A stretch of DNA of 64,000 nt, from the NCBI RefSeq assembly GCF_045062605.1, contig NZ_JBJGDW010000010.1, positions 21,353-85,352 on the forward strand, in the 5' to 3' direction. Position 1 is the first letter of the stretch, and each line of letters begins with the position of its first letter. The position numbers were made by a program, and so were the translations under genes. The notes under the pieces are model-generated. The model did no database searches. It was not told where the DNA came from and worked only from the letters and a program-made list of their open reading frames with translations. Below are positions 55,040 through 64,000 of the stretch, piece by piece. This stretch comes from Deinococcus sp045062605. Lineage in GTDB: Bacteria; Deinococcota; Deinococci; Deinococcales; Deinococcaceae.

Positions 55040-55734
55040 TTAGCCCTGTCCCAGCACCAAGTCCAGCGTCGCCACCCGCAGCATTCCCTCACCCGTGTAA
55101 TGCACGCCCGCTGGGCCAGGAATGAGGTTGACAGGCCGCGCGAAATCCGGGCCGTCCACCAGAACGGTGTGATACTCGCCGTTCTCGCCGCAGGCATCGG
55201 CCCCCAAACCCTCGATCTCGGCCACCAGTTCGGCGTCCAGTGCCTTGCCCAGCAACCGTGCGGGCAGGGCGTCTTCCTTGACGGCGACAATCAGGGCGCG
55301 GAAGCCCAGGCCCAGCAGTTCGTCCACCAGCGTGCGGCGCGGTTCGAGCCACAGGGGCAAACTGACCCGCAGACCCGCCGCCACGCAGACTTTCTCCTCC
55401 CACTCGCGGTGGGCGGCCAGATCGATGTCTCCGAAGACGGCAGCGGTTGCGCCGTCCACCGCCGCACCGGCCAGCAACGCCGTGAACTCGCTTTCGTAGG
55501 TGGCCCAGGAGGCGTGCGCCGTTCTGAGTGGCACACCCAGCGCCGAAGCCTGCGCCGCCAGGACTTCCGGGCGCAGACCGTGCGAACGCGAACGCTGTCC
55601 AGCCTCGTCCAGCATATTGATGACGGCGAGGGGAACACCCCCGGCCCGTTTTGCGCGGTGAAAGGCCAGTGCGCTGTCCTTGCCGCCGCTCCAGGAGGTG
55701 ACAAACTTCTCTGTGTTCACAGGCAAGTTAGGGT

Positions 55735-55738
<4 letters not shown>
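55040..55738 (-). CDS. Dph6-like ATP pyrophosphatase (diphthine-ammonia ligase family)
   Basis: A 232-residue PP-loop protein. SGGKDS (17-22) binds ATP, and the family-specific CGENGEYHTVLVDGP segment lies near residue 185. In eukaryotes the fold makes diphthamide; bacteria lack that pathway, so the bacterial members probably amidate another substrate. It overlaps the NUDIX gene by ATGA and is the last gene of the run prfA-NUDIX-this gene. Confidence 0.85.
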
Positions 55739-57349
<1,611 letters not shown>

Positions 57350-57558
57350 AAAACAGACGCAGCACGCGGCGCACAGGGGCGCGGCGGACTTTCAGCCGTT
57401 GGACAATCCAACAACAGACAGAATTTAGACACGGGTAACATGCGGCGCAGTCTAGCGTTCCCCCGGCTAGACGACTTGGAGCGAGGTCACAGGGCTGCGC
57501 CCTTCCCATGCTCGGCCCCACACCTAACCCGGCCCGGCCCCACCCGCACGCCCCGCGT

Positions 57559-57564
57559 TAAGGT
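57559..57564 (+). promoter_or_regulatory. -10-like box before homoserine dehydrogenase
   Basis: TAAGGT lies 7 bases before ATG 57572. The same bases include AAGGTG, which could instead act as a ribosome-binding site, so the mode of initiation is ambiguous. Confidence 0.35.
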
Positions 57565-57571
57565 GAACCCC

Positions 57572-58549
57572 ATGAGAACTGTTACCGTGGGCGTTCTGGG
57601 CAGTGGCACTGTCGGCCAGGACGTGCTGAACCTGATCGAACGCCGGGAGAGCGTGTTTAGCGATATGGGCGTGAAGATCGAGATTTCGGGCGTGCTGGTG
57701 CGCGACGTGAACAAGGTGCGCGACGTGCCGCCCGGAACGCGCGTGACCACCGATCCGGGCTTTTTGCAGGAGTGCGGGGTGGTCATCGAGGCGATGGGCG
57801 GGGTGGACCGCCCGCTGGAAATGCTGCTGCCGTACCTGCGCTCGGGCCGCCCGGTCATTACTGCCAACAAGGCGCTGCTGGCCGAACGCTGGGACGTGCT
57901 GCGCGAGTACGCCCTGGCCGGAAGCCTGTATTACGAGGCCAGCGTGATGGCCGGAACCCCGGTGATCGGCCCGATGAGTACCGTCCTGCGCGCCAGCACC
58001 TTCACCCGCCTGCAAGCCGTGCTGAACGGAACGTGCCTGTACATCCTGAACCAGATGGAAGAGGGCAGAGACTATGCCGACGCGCTGGCCGGGGCGCAGG
58101 CGCTGGGCTACGCCGAGACCCCGCCCACGCTGGATGTCGGCGGCTTCGACACCGCGCACAAGCTGGCGGTCCTGGCCCGCTTCTGCGCCGACGGCAATTT
58201 CCCGTACAGCGCCGTGGAGGTGCAGGGCATCGAGGACATCACCCAGAAGGACATTCAGGACGCCCGCGCGGCAGACGAGCGCATCAAACTGGTGGCCGAG
58301 CTGGAGCGTCAGGGCGGTGCAGGACAGACCGGGCAATGGAAGGCCACGGTCGCGCCCCAGCGCCTGCCCGAGAGCCATCCGCTGTGTACCGCCGGGGCTG
58401 GCCGCAACGCCCTGGTGTACGAGGGTGAAGAATGCGGAATGCTGATCTTTGCCGGGGGCGGCGCGGGCGGCATGATCACCGCCAGCGCGATGGTGGGCGA
58501 TCTGCTGGACTGGGTGATCGGTTTTCCCGGCCACGTTCCCCTGCACTGA
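57572..58549 (+). CDS. hom: Homoserine dehydrogenase
   Basis: A 325-residue enzyme that reduces aspartate semialdehyde to homoserine, for threonine and methionine synthesis. The N-terminal NAD(P) motif is GVLGSGTVG. Catalytic-domain motifs are VITANKALLA, YYEASVMAGTPVIGPM, LNGTCLYILNQM and DVGGFDTAHKLAVLA. The C-terminal ACT regulatory domain of long-form enzymes is missing, so feedback control by threonine through ACT is not expected. The upstream part of the same open frame (56717-57571) runs antisense to prfA and is not coding. Confidence 0.93.
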   Translation: MRTVTVGVLGSGTVGQDVLNLIERRESVFSDMGVKIEISGVLVRDVNKVRDVPPGTRVTTDPGFLQECGVVIEAMGGVDRPLEMLLPYLRSGRPVITANKALLAERWDVLREYALAGSLYYEASVMAGTPVIGPMSTVLRASTFTRLQAVLNGTCLYILNQMEEGRDYADALAGAQALGYAETPPTLDVGGFDTAHKLAVLARFCADGNFPYSAVEVQGIEDITQKDIQDARAADERIKLVAELERQGGAGQTGQWKATVAPQRLPESHPLCTAGAGRNALVYEGEECGMLIFAGGGAGGMITASAMVGDLLDWVIGFPGHVPLH

Positions 58550-58578
58550 GCGGTCATCACGAGGCGTTTAAAAATCGG

Positions 58579-58624
58579 ACCCTCTGACCACAGAAGACTC
58601 GAAAATCTTCTGCGGTCAGAGGGT
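58579..58624. terminator. Long bidirectional hairpin between convergent genes
   Basis: Arms of 19 bases (58579-58597 and 58606-58624) pair at 18 positions with an 8-base loop. A partial repeat of the right arm (GTCAGAGGGT) follows at once. The stem lies between hom and the DUF4384 gene and can stop both. Confidence 0.75.
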
Positions 58625-58647
58625 CAGAGGGTTGAACCTTCAGACGA

Positions 58648-59274
58648 TCAGTAGCCCACCGTGTAATACGCCGTATCGCTGATCCAGTCGGTCTGGGCCA
58701 CGGGCTGCGTCACGGGGCTGGGCACCGGGTCTACCACGATGCTCAGCGCCTGCGCCAGACCCTGGCTGGTCTTGGGCTTGACGGTGGCGAAATTGCCGCC
58801 GTTCTGATAGCTGCTCAGTTCATTCAGGTTCAGGGCACGGCGGCTGGCGATGACCAGCACCCGGTTCAGGCCGTAAGGGCCAGCCACGTCGAAGGTGAAC
58901 TGATCGCCGCTGGCGGGAAAGGCGCGGGTCTGCCCGGCGCGCACATAGTTGCTGGAGCTGATGCGGTTGGGCAGGATCTGATCGGTGCTGCCGTCCGGGT
59001 TGACGTTGAACAGGTAGACGTAGGCGTTCTCGTTGACGCTGGTGTACAGCGTGATGTGTTCGCCGATGCGGTAGCTGGGATTCTGCGTGCCGCTGCGGTC
59101 ACGGTCCACCCACACGCGGGCGCTGAGGTTGGTGGCCACCGGATTGACGATGATGCTCTGGGCGCTGAGCTTCGGCGCGGCGAAAGCGGGCGCGGCCAGT
59201 CCCAGCAGCGCGGCGGAAACGGCGAGCAGCAAGGCGGGCTTTTTGAAGGACGCTGTTCTGGAGAATGCAGTCAT
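58648..59274 (-). CDS. Secreted DUF4384-domain protein
   Basis: A 208-residue protein from ATG 59274 with GGAGG 7 bases upstream. The signal peptide ends near AFAAPK (~33). The DUF4384 core is seen in YRIGEHITLYTSVNENAYVYLFNVNPDGSTDQILPN, followed by FDVAGPYGLNRVLVIAS. The family is a beta-rich extracellular or periplasmic domain of unknown function. It shares this fold with the N-terminal part of the PEGA lipoprotein at 1184. Confidence 0.85.
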   Translation of the reverse strand: MTAFSRTASFKKPALLLAVSAALLGLAAPAFAAPKLSAQSIIVNPVATNLSARVWVDRDRSGTQNPSYRIGEHITLYTSVNENAYVYLFNVNPDGSTDQILPNRISSSNYVRAGQTRAFPASGDQFTFDVAGPYGLNRVLVIASRRALNLNELSSYQNGGNFATVKPKTSQGLAQALSIVVDPVPSPVTQPVAQTDWISDTAYYTVGY

Positions 59275-59446
59275 GGTGGGGCCTCCGGGGAAAAGCAGCC
59301 GTCATCCGTCACGCCCGGAGAGTCCCTGGGCACGTTTTCGGTGCGTCTCTGCTTATGTCCATACGCTACGCCCCCGCATCTGACGCCCGGTGAAAGCAGG
59401 CTGACTGAAGGTGAGGAAGCTGATGTTCAATTTCATGAGGCCACAG

Positions 59447-59475
59447 AAAAACAGCCCCGTTTTACCGGAGACTGT
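59447..59475 (-). terminator. Rho-independent terminator of tRNA-Gln
   Basis: On the minus strand a stem (ACAG-CTCCG with CGGGG-CTGT, one bulged base) is followed by five T residues, 12 bases after the tRNA 3' end. Confidence 0.7.
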
Positions 59476-59487
59476 CTCTGTTTGTTG

Positions 59488-59561
59488 TGGCAGGGATACC
59501 AGGATTCGAACCTGAACAAACAGATCCAAAATCTGTTGTGCTGCCATTACACCATATCCCT
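59488..59561 (-). tRNA. tRNA-Gln (anticodon TTG)
   Basis: A 74-base gene that folds as a cloverleaf. The acceptor stem AGGGATA pairs with TATCCCT. The anticodon stem ACAGA/TCTGT encloses the loop TTTTGGA with anticodon TTG for CAA codons. The T-arm is CAGG-TTCGAAT-CCTG. The 3' CCA is encoded. It has its own promoter and terminator. Confidence 0.95.
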
Positions 59562-59595
59562 AGGGTTGTTCCGCTTTCACAACGCGGCGGTCAAG

Positions 59596-59625
59596 AGTAT
59601 AGCGGCGGTGGGCACGGGGGGTCAA
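59596..59625 (-). promoter_or_regulatory. Promoter of tRNA-Gln
   Basis: On the minus strand TTGACC (59620-59625) and TATACT (59596-59601) are 18 bp apart. The start of transcription would fall about 28 bases before the mature tRNA 5' end. Confidence 0.7.
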
Positions 59626-59709
59626 CTGCCGTTTGGACGGCCTTCACTCAGCCTCCACACTGTAGCGGGCATAACGGGCGTCACACGGCAGGTGGTGCCA
59701 CGCTAGGCC

Positions 59710-59913
59710 ATGACGACATTCAAGAAGGGTGACGAGGTGAAATGGAACAGCCACGGCGGCGAGGCCAGTGGCAAGGTGGTCCGCGCAGCGCACGAGGACG
59801 GTGAGGTCAGCGGCTTTCAGTACCGTGCCAGCAAGGACGATCCCCGCTATATCATCGAGGTAGAAGGCGGCAAGCAGGTCGCGCACACAGCGGACGCACT
59901 TTCGAAAGCATGA
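59710..59913 (+). CDS. Small DUF2945 (hypervirulence-associated TUDOR-like) protein
   Basis: A 67-residue protein that begins TFKKGDEVKWNSHGGEASGKVV and ends YIIEVEGGKQVAHTADALSKA, the whole length of the DUF2945/HVA_TUDOR family. It should fold as a small SH3/Tudor-like barrel in the cytoplasm. Function is unknown. No ribosome-binding site is clear. Confidence 0.85.
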   Translation: MTTFKKGDEVKWNSHGGEASGKVVRAAHEDGEVSGFQYRASKDDPRYIIEVEGGKQVAHTADALSKA

Positions 59914-59930
59914 GCTGAGCTGGTTTGCCG

Positions 59931-59936
59931 TAGCAT
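59931..59936 (+). promoter_or_regulatory. -10-like box of a leaderless promoter for dcd
   Basis: TAGCAT lies 7 bases before GTG 59944 and overlaps the alternative ATG at 59935. This spacing favours the GTG start. Confidence 0.4.
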
Positions 59937-59943
59937 GGCGGGC

Positions 59944-60504
59944 GTGAGCATTTTGCCCGACTGGCGTATCCGTGAACTGGCCCTCGCGGGCATGATCGAC
60001 CCCTTCGAGGATCGTCTGGTCCGCACCGCCGAGAATCAGCAGGTGATCAGCTACGGCCTGAGCAGCTTTGGCTATGACCTGCGCTGCGCCGACGAGTGGA
60101 AGATCTTTACCAACGTCAACAGCGCCATCGTGGACCCCAAGCACTTCGATGAGCGCAGTTTCGTGGACATCACGGCCAGTGAGATCATCATTCCGCCGAA
60201 CTCCTTTGCGCTGGCCCGCAGTCTGGAATACCTGAAAATTCCCGACAATGTGATGGTGGTGGCGCTGGGTAAATCGACGTATGCGCGTTGCGGACTCGTC
60301 GCAAACGTAACGCCTTTAGAACCCGGCTGGGAGGGACACGTCACCCTCGAATTCTCCAACACCACGCCGCTGCCCGCCAAAATGTACGCCTTCGAGGGCT
60401 GTGTTCAGCTTCTCTTCTTTGAAGGTGAGCGCCCGGAAGTGACTTACGGGGACCGCAAGGGCAAGTACCAGGGCCAGCGGGGCGTGACGCTGCCCAAACT
60501 TTGA
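59944..60504 (+). CDS. dcd: dCTP deaminase
   Basis: A 186-residue trimeric enzyme that converts dCTP to dUTP for dTMP synthesis. It starts SILPDWRIRELA, the usual N-terminus. Family features are SYGLSSFGYDLR, KSTYARCGL and the active-site segment PGWEGHVTLEFSN, with the YQGQRGVTLPKL end typical of Dcd. GTG 59944 is preferred; ATG 59935 would add three residues. The stop overlaps a possible TTG start of the next gene. Confidence 0.95.
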   Translation: MSILPDWRIRELALAGMIDPFEDRLVRTAENQQVISYGLSSFGYDLRCADEWKIFTNVNSAIVDPKHFDERSFVDITASEIIIPPNSFALARSLEYLKIPDNVMVVALGKSTYARCGLVANVTPLEPGWEGHVTLEFSNTTPLPAKMYAFEGCVQLLFFEGERPEVTYGDRKGKYQGQRGVTLPKL

Positions 60505-60509
60505 GCGCC

Positions 60510-61010
60510 GTGAGCATTCGCCCGCGCACCGACTCCGATTTCCCGGCACTGATGCAGGCCCTGAGTGGCACACACCGCGCCGCCGCCTATCCCTCGGTCT
60601 GGCCCACCGATCCCGCTGCATTCCTTGCGCCGCCGCTGACGCTGGGGGCCTGGGTGGCCGAGGTTGGGGGCGTGGCCGTGGGTCAGGTGGTCTTGCGGGT
60701 CGTGTCAGAGCCGCTGCCGCAGTGGATTGCGGTCACTGGGCTGCTGCCGCAGGACGTCGCCTTTATCTCGCGGCTGCTCATCGCCCCTGACCACCAGCGG
60801 CACGGGCTGGCCCGGCAATTGTTCCGGGCAGCCTGGGCCGGCGCTCGGCGGCTGAAGCGGCGGGCCATTCTGGACGTTCAGACCGATGCCGCTGCGCCCG
60901 TGGCCCTATACGACAGCGAGGGCTGGACGCGGGTGGCCACCCTTTCTGCACCCTGGACCGGGGCTGATGGCCGCCATCCGCAGATCTACGTCTACATCTC
61001 GCCGCCCTGA
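60510..61010 (+). CDS. GNAT family acetyltransferase
   Basis: About 166 residues of the GNAT fold. ISRLLIAPDHQRHGLARQLFRAA contains the acetyl-CoA-binding Q/RxxGxG/A motif (QRHGLA), and AILDVQTDAAAPVALYDSEGWTRV is the conserved C-terminal segment. GTG 60510 (SIRPRTDSDF) is chosen; TTG 60501 is the alternative. It follows dcd by 5 bases, so it is probably co-transcribed. The substrate is unknown. Confidence 0.85.
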   Translation: MSIRPRTDSDFPALMQALSGTHRAAAYPSVWPTDPAAFLAPPLTLGAWVAEVGGVAVGQVVLRVVSEPLPQWIAVTGLLPQDVAFISRLLIAPDHQRHGLARQLFRAAWAGARRLKRRAILDVQTDAAAPVALYDSEGWTRVATLSAPWTGADGRHPQIYVYISPP

Positions 61011-61112
61011 AACCGCTTGACCCCTTGTTCATCCCTGAACGAAGCTTCATCTCTGAACGCTGCTTGAGACTCTTCTCGCCCCGGTGGGCCGATGAGCTGT
61101 CAGCCTTGCCCC

Positions 61113-61334
61113 ATGCCAGACAAAGACGATAAGAACAGCGGCCATACCAGCCTGCCCGAGCAGTACGAGCGCACCAAAGACGAGGTCCACGAGATTGATG
61201 ACGGCCACAAGCCATCCTTGAAGGGCAACAATGACCGTGAGGCCACCGCCGCCCGCAATACCGAACACGACAGCTTGAAGGAAAAGAAGGACGTGGCGGA
61301 AGCCCGTTCTGTGCCAGCCACCAAGCAGGGCTGA
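61113..61334 (+). CDS. Small charged protein of unknown function
   Basis: A 73-residue protein from ATG 61113, with ATG 61092 as an alternative. It is very rich in Lys, Asp, Glu and Asn and has no hydrophobic core or cysteine. The text EQYERTKDEVHEIDDGHK suggests a helix. It resembles the other hydrophilic orphan at 54060 in composition. A pair of 18-base direct repeats lies upstream. Evidence for translation is only moderate. Confidence 0.5.
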   Translation: MPDKDDKNSGHTSLPEQYERTKDEVHEIDDGHKPSLKGNNDREATAARNTEHDSLKEKKDVAEARSVPATKQG

Positions 61335-61425
61335 ACACAGCATCTAAACACAGCACACAGCGTGGGGCCAGGAGGCGAGACTTCCTGGCCCCTTTCCGTG
61401 CCCTCATTAGCCGTGTCTGTGCCGT

Positions 61426-61431
61426 TACAGT
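61426..61431 (+). promoter_or_regulatory. -10 box of a leaderless promoter for the DoxX-like gene
   Basis: TACAGT lies 5 bases before the ATG at 61437. Confidence 0.4.
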
Positions 61432-61436
61432 GGGCC

Positions 61437-61829
61437 ATGTCCGAAACCGCTCATCCCAAAGCTGGTCGCCCCACCCCCGGCGTGCTGGTCCTGGCCGCCC
61501 TGTTCGCCGCCGCAGGCATCACGCATTTTGTTGCGCCGCAGTTTTTTGACCGGATCGTGCCGCCGGGCCTGCCCATGCCTGCGCGCACGGCCACGTTGAT
61601 CAGCGGCGCGGCGGAACTGGCCGGGGGCCTGGGTCTGCTGCACCCCGCTACCCGGCCCGCTGCCCGATGGGGCCTGCTGGCCCTGCTGCTGGCCGTCTTT
61701 CCTGCCAACATCTACATGGCCCAGGAACCACAGAAATTTGGCGTATCTGCGTGGGTCGCCTGGGCCAGATTGCCGCTCCAGCCGCTGCTGATGTGGCTGG
61801 TCTGGAGGGCCGGGCGCGGACGCGAATGA
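61437..61829 (+). CDS. DoxX-family membrane protein
   Basis: A 130-residue protein with four membrane segments. The features AGITHFVAPQFFDRIVPPGLP, ELAGGLGLL and NIYMAQ are typical of the DoxX subgroup. These proteins are linked to redox or thiol stress in some bacteria, but function here is unknown. A longer frame begins at 61362; ATG 61437 is chosen from the -10 box just upstream and the family length. Confidence 0.83.
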   Translation: MSETAHPKAGRPTPGVLVLAALFAAAGITHFVAPQFFDRIVPPGLPMPARTATLISGAAELAGGLGLLHPATRPAARWGLLALLLAVFPANIYMAQEPQKFGVSAWVAWARLPLQPLLMWLVWRAGRGRE

Positions 61830-61856
61830 CCTGACTTCCCTGACTGCCTGGACCCG

Positions 61857-61862
61857 TATAAT
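61857..61862 (+). promoter_or_regulatory. Consensus -10 box of the TRAP operon promoter
   Basis: A perfect TATAAT lies 80 bases before the small permease start. A matching -35 box at the best spacing is weak, though TGACTT is 19 bp upstream. Confidence 0.55.
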
Positions 61863-61942
61863 CCGCAAGTAAACAAATTCTTAAGAAACGGATTCGGTGT
61901 GCGGCGCGAGCTAGGGCACGGACCGTTCGGGGAGAGGTGGAG

Positions 61943-62596
61943 ATGCCAGCACTGCTAGGACTTGCGCGCGCAATAGACCGTTTTTCATCCTGGCTGGGCA
62001 TCCTGATCGGCGGAGTCACACTGCTGATGATCGGCGTGGGCCTTTTCAACGTGTTCGGGCGGTTCGCGGACCGTTATCTGGGCACGGCGTTCAGCAGCAA
62101 TTCCCTGCTAGAACTCCAGTGGTACCTGTTCAGCGTGATCTTTCTGCTGGGCGGCGCATACGTGCTGAGCCTGGACGAGCATGTGCGGGTGGACGTGCTG
62201 TATGGGCGGCTGGCCCCCAAACGCCGGGCGCTGATCAATCTGCTGGGGACCGTATTTTTTCTGCTCCCCTTCTGCGTGATCGTGCTGTGGGTGGCGATTC
62301 CGTGGTTTCAACTCAGTTACGGCATTCACGAAAGCAGCTCCGATCCGGGGGGGCTGCTGCGCTGGCCCATCAAACTGCTGCTGCCCATAGGCTTCGTGCT
62401 GCTGTTCATTCAGGGCGTCAGCGAGGCGATCAAGGCGGCGGGCGCACTGACCGGCCACTATGAATACCGTACTCAGGACGAACTGGAGGCCCTGGCTGCC
62501 GACGTGCAACTGGACCGGGCCGGGCTGGACGGATTGCTGGTAGGAATTCCCGCTGAGGCAGAAAAACAGATGAACGACAACCAGAGGAAAAAATAG
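61943..62596 (+). CDS. TRAP transporter small permease (DctQ type)
   Basis: A 217-residue membrane protein with four segments. GVGLFNVFGRFADRY, SNSLLELQWYLFSVIFLLGGAYVLSLDEHVRVDVLYGRL is the strongly conserved DctQ core. A hydrophilic tail of about 45 residues follows. The ATG follows GGAGAGG; GTG 61937 is the alternative. It pairs with the large permease to move organic acids or other solutes using a sodium gradient. The extracytoplasmic binding protein is not in the window. Confidence 0.92.
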   Translation: MPALLGLARAIDRFSSWLGILIGGVTLLMIGVGLFNVFGRFADRYLGTAFSSNSLLELQWYLFSVIFLLGGAYVLSLDEHVRVDVLYGRLAPKRRALINLLGTVFFLLPFCVIVLWVAIPWFQLSYGIHESSSDPGGLLRWPIKLLLPIGFVLLFIQGVSEAIKAAGALTGHYEYRTQDELEALAADVQLDRAGLDGLLVGIPAEAEKQMNDNQRKK

Positions 62597-63918
62597 TGGA
62601 CGCCATTGGCCTGTGGATGTTTTTTGGGGCCTTCGTCCTCATTTTCAGCGGCTTTCCAGTGGCCTTCTCGCTGGCTGGGACCGCCATTATTTTCGGGCTG
62701 ATCGGCCTGAGTACTGGTCATTTCGACGCCTTGCTTCTGCGGGCCATTCCTGACCGCATCTTTGGCACCATGAGCAACTTCACGCTGCTGGCGATTCCGT
62801 ATTTCGTGTTCATGGGCGGCATCCTGGGCAAGAGCGGGCTGGCCGAGGACCTGCTGCGAACGGCGGGCCTGCTGTTCGGGCGGCTGCGCGGCGGCATTGC
62901 GGTGGCCGTGGTGCTGGTGGGGCTGCTGCTGGCCGCCACGACGGGGGTGGTGGCCGCCACGGTGGTCACAATGGGCCTAATCAGCCTGCCGATCATGCTG
63001 CGCTACGGCTACGACAAGGGGCTGGCCAGCGGCGTGATTGCGGCGTCGGGCACGCTGGGACAGGTGATTCCACCCAGCGTGGTGCTGGTGGTGCTGGGCA
63101 GCGAGCTGGGCGTGTCGGTGGGCGACCTGTTCCTGGGTTCACTGGTGCCGGGGCTGATGCTGGCGGCGCTGTACGTGACCTACGTGATCGTGCGCGCGGC
63201 CCTAAATCCCAAACTGGCCCCGGCGATGCCCGCCGCCGAACTGAATATCAAGCCCGCCGCAATGGCCCTCCAGGTGGTGCGGGCCATGATTCCGCCGCTG
63301 ATCCTGATCTTCGCGGTGCTGGGGTCCATCTTCTTCGGCCTGGCAACGGCCACGGAAGCTGGAGCGGTGGGGGCGCTGGGCGCGGTGCTGCTGGCCCTGG
63401 CCAACCGCAAGATGACGCGGGCGGCGCTGTGGGAAGTGACCCTCTCCACCGCCCGCCTGACCACCTTCGTCATTTTCATCCTGATCGGCTCCACGTCGTT
63501 CTCATTGGTGTTCCGGGCGCTGGACGGCGATCTGTACATGCAGAACATCCTGGCCAACCTGCCGGGCGGGGTGCTGGGCTTCCTGATCGTGACCAACTTG
63601 GCCATTTTCATCCTGGGCTTTTTTCTGGATTTCTTCGAGATTGCTTTTATTCTGCTGCCCATCTTTGCGCCCGTCGCCCGCGAACTGGGCATAGACATGA
63701 TCTGGTACGGCATCCTGCTGGGCATCAACCTCCAGACCAGCTTCCTGACGCCGCCCTTCGGGTTCTCGCTGTTCTATCTGCGCGGCATCGCGGGCAAATA
63801 CCTGGCCACCACCGACATTTACCGGGGCGTGGTTCCGTTCATCTTCATTCAGATTTTCGTGCTGGTGCTGTGCGTGGCCTTCCCCGGATTGACCGGGCTG
63901 CGGGCAGCGGGGCCGTAA
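62596..63918 (+). CDS. TRAP transporter large permease (DctM type)
   Basis: A 440-residue membrane protein with about 12 segments. Family features are FMGGILGKSGLAEDLL, ASGTLGQVIPPSVVLVVLGS, TEAGAVGALGA and LGINLQTSFLTPPFGFSLFYLRG. The GTG start shares its first base with the small-permease stop (TAGTG), so translation is coupled. Together with the small subunit it forms the transport channel of a TRAP system whose ligand is unknown. Confidence 0.94.
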   Translation: MDAIGLWMFFGAFVLIFSGFPVAFSLAGTAIIFGLIGLSTGHFDALLLRAIPDRIFGTMSNFTLLAIPYFVFMGGILGKSGLAEDLLRTAGLLFGRLRGGIAVAVVLVGLLLAATTGVVAATVVTMGLISLPIMLRYGYDKGLASGVIAASGTLGQVIPPSVVLVVLGSELGVSVGDLFLGSLVPGLMLAALYVTYVIVRAALNPKLAPAMPAAELNIKPAAMALQVVRAMIPPLILIFAVLGSIFFGLATATEAGAVGALGAVLLALANRKMTRAALWEVTLSTARLTTFVIFILIGSTSFSLVFRALDGDLYMQNILANLPGGVLGFLIVTNLAIFILGFFLDFFEIAFILLPIFAPVARELGIDMIWYGILLGINLQTSFLTPPFGFSLFYLRGIAGKYLATTDIYRGVVPFIFIQIFVLVLCVAFPGLTGLRAAGP

Positions 63919-63946
63919 AAAAACTACGGTGGCAAACTTGACTTGC

Positions 63947-63952
63947 TAGACT
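63947..63952 (+). promoter_or_regulatory. -10 box before the last partial gene
   Basis: TAGACT lies 9 bases before the ATG at 63962, in a short A+T-richer gap after the TRAP gene. Confidence 0.35.
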
Positions 63953-63961
63953 CCCGTCATC

Positions 63962-64000
63962 ATGGCTCGCCAACATCGTCGTCATGCCCCAGACCGAGAA
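63962..64000 (+). CDS. Start of an unidentified gene (cut by the window edge)
   Basis: Thirteen codons from ATG 63962 (MARQHRRHAPDRE) run to the end. The basic, His/Arg-rich start is too short to assign. It is same-strand with, and 43 bp after, the TRAP permease gene, with its own -10-like box. Confidence 0.35.
   Translation, partial: MARQHRRHAPDRE

Overview
The window is high-G+C chromosomal DNA from a member of the genus Deinococcus, or a very close relative. The evidence is a large beta-prime RNA polymerase subunit with the Thermus/Deinococcus-type N-terminal insertion, an envelope protein with an SLH domain and a beta-barrel, a LysR regulator with a single cysteine, and many start codons placed only 5-7 bases after a TANNNT box, as expected for leaderless mRNAs. 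There is no CRISPR array, no intact transposase and no rRNA. One tRNA (Gln, TTG) is present.

Layout. 1-3.7 kb: envelope proteins (a cut PQQ-type propeller, a small secreted protein, a PEGA lipoprotein) and a flavin disulfide oxidoreductase. 3.7-8.6 kb, minus strand: deoC-maf-mreC-mreD-PBP2, a cell-elongation operon. 8.8-13.1 kb: peroxiredoxin, rpiA, a PIG-L deacetylase and a thioredoxin-like DUF255 protein. 13.1-17.4 kb: a transglutaminase-like protein, a 99-residue orphan, the 1-Cys LysR regulator and gamma-glutamyltransferase. 17.6-23.8 kb, minus strand: four exported proteins, three of them probable lipoproteins, including delta-60, WD40 and sugar-dehydrogenase propellers. 24.5-26.4 kb: a 2Fe-2S ferredoxin convergent with an FAD monooxygenase. 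26.6-29.6 kb: a TPR/SARP-like regulator divergent from a tiny secreted peptide, a 62-residue protein and an HD-GYP protein. 29.8-38.4 kb: rpoB-rpoC with a strong promoter. 38.5-44.8 kb: an MFS transporter, then an acetate-type symporter pair and acetyl-CoA synthetase. 44.8-50.1 kb: RNA ligase-like protein, SDR, S66 peptidase, recJ and a LapA-like membrane protein. 50.2-51.5 kb: SLH/collagen-like/barrel protein. 52-64 kb: enoyl-CoA hydratase, HD hydrolase, greA, prfA-NUDIX-Dph6-like operon, homoserine dehydrogenase, a DUF4384 protein, tRNA-Gln, dcd, GNAT, DoxX and a two-gene TRAP permease.

The most interesting locus is 26.6-29.6 kb. A cytoplasmic TPR regulator with a C-terminal winged helix and BTAD domain lies 23 bp from a divergent leaderless gene for a 45-residue peptide with a signal sequence. 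That peptide gene heads an apparent operon ending in an HD-GYP enzyme. The layout resembles peptide-pheromone receptor cassettes of Firmicutes, but the domain order is reversed and the output looks like cyclic-di-GMP turnover. This is inference from layout.

A second result is a family of four 134-135 bp non-coding elements at about 14.6, 17.4, 24.2 and 26.5 kb. They have TACGGA-type inverted ends and an internal hairpin whose stem changes in a compensatory way between copies. A different 129 bp element at 53.9 kb has CTAG-flanked inverted ends and shares a short core with the first family. Both look like miniature inverted-repeat elements.
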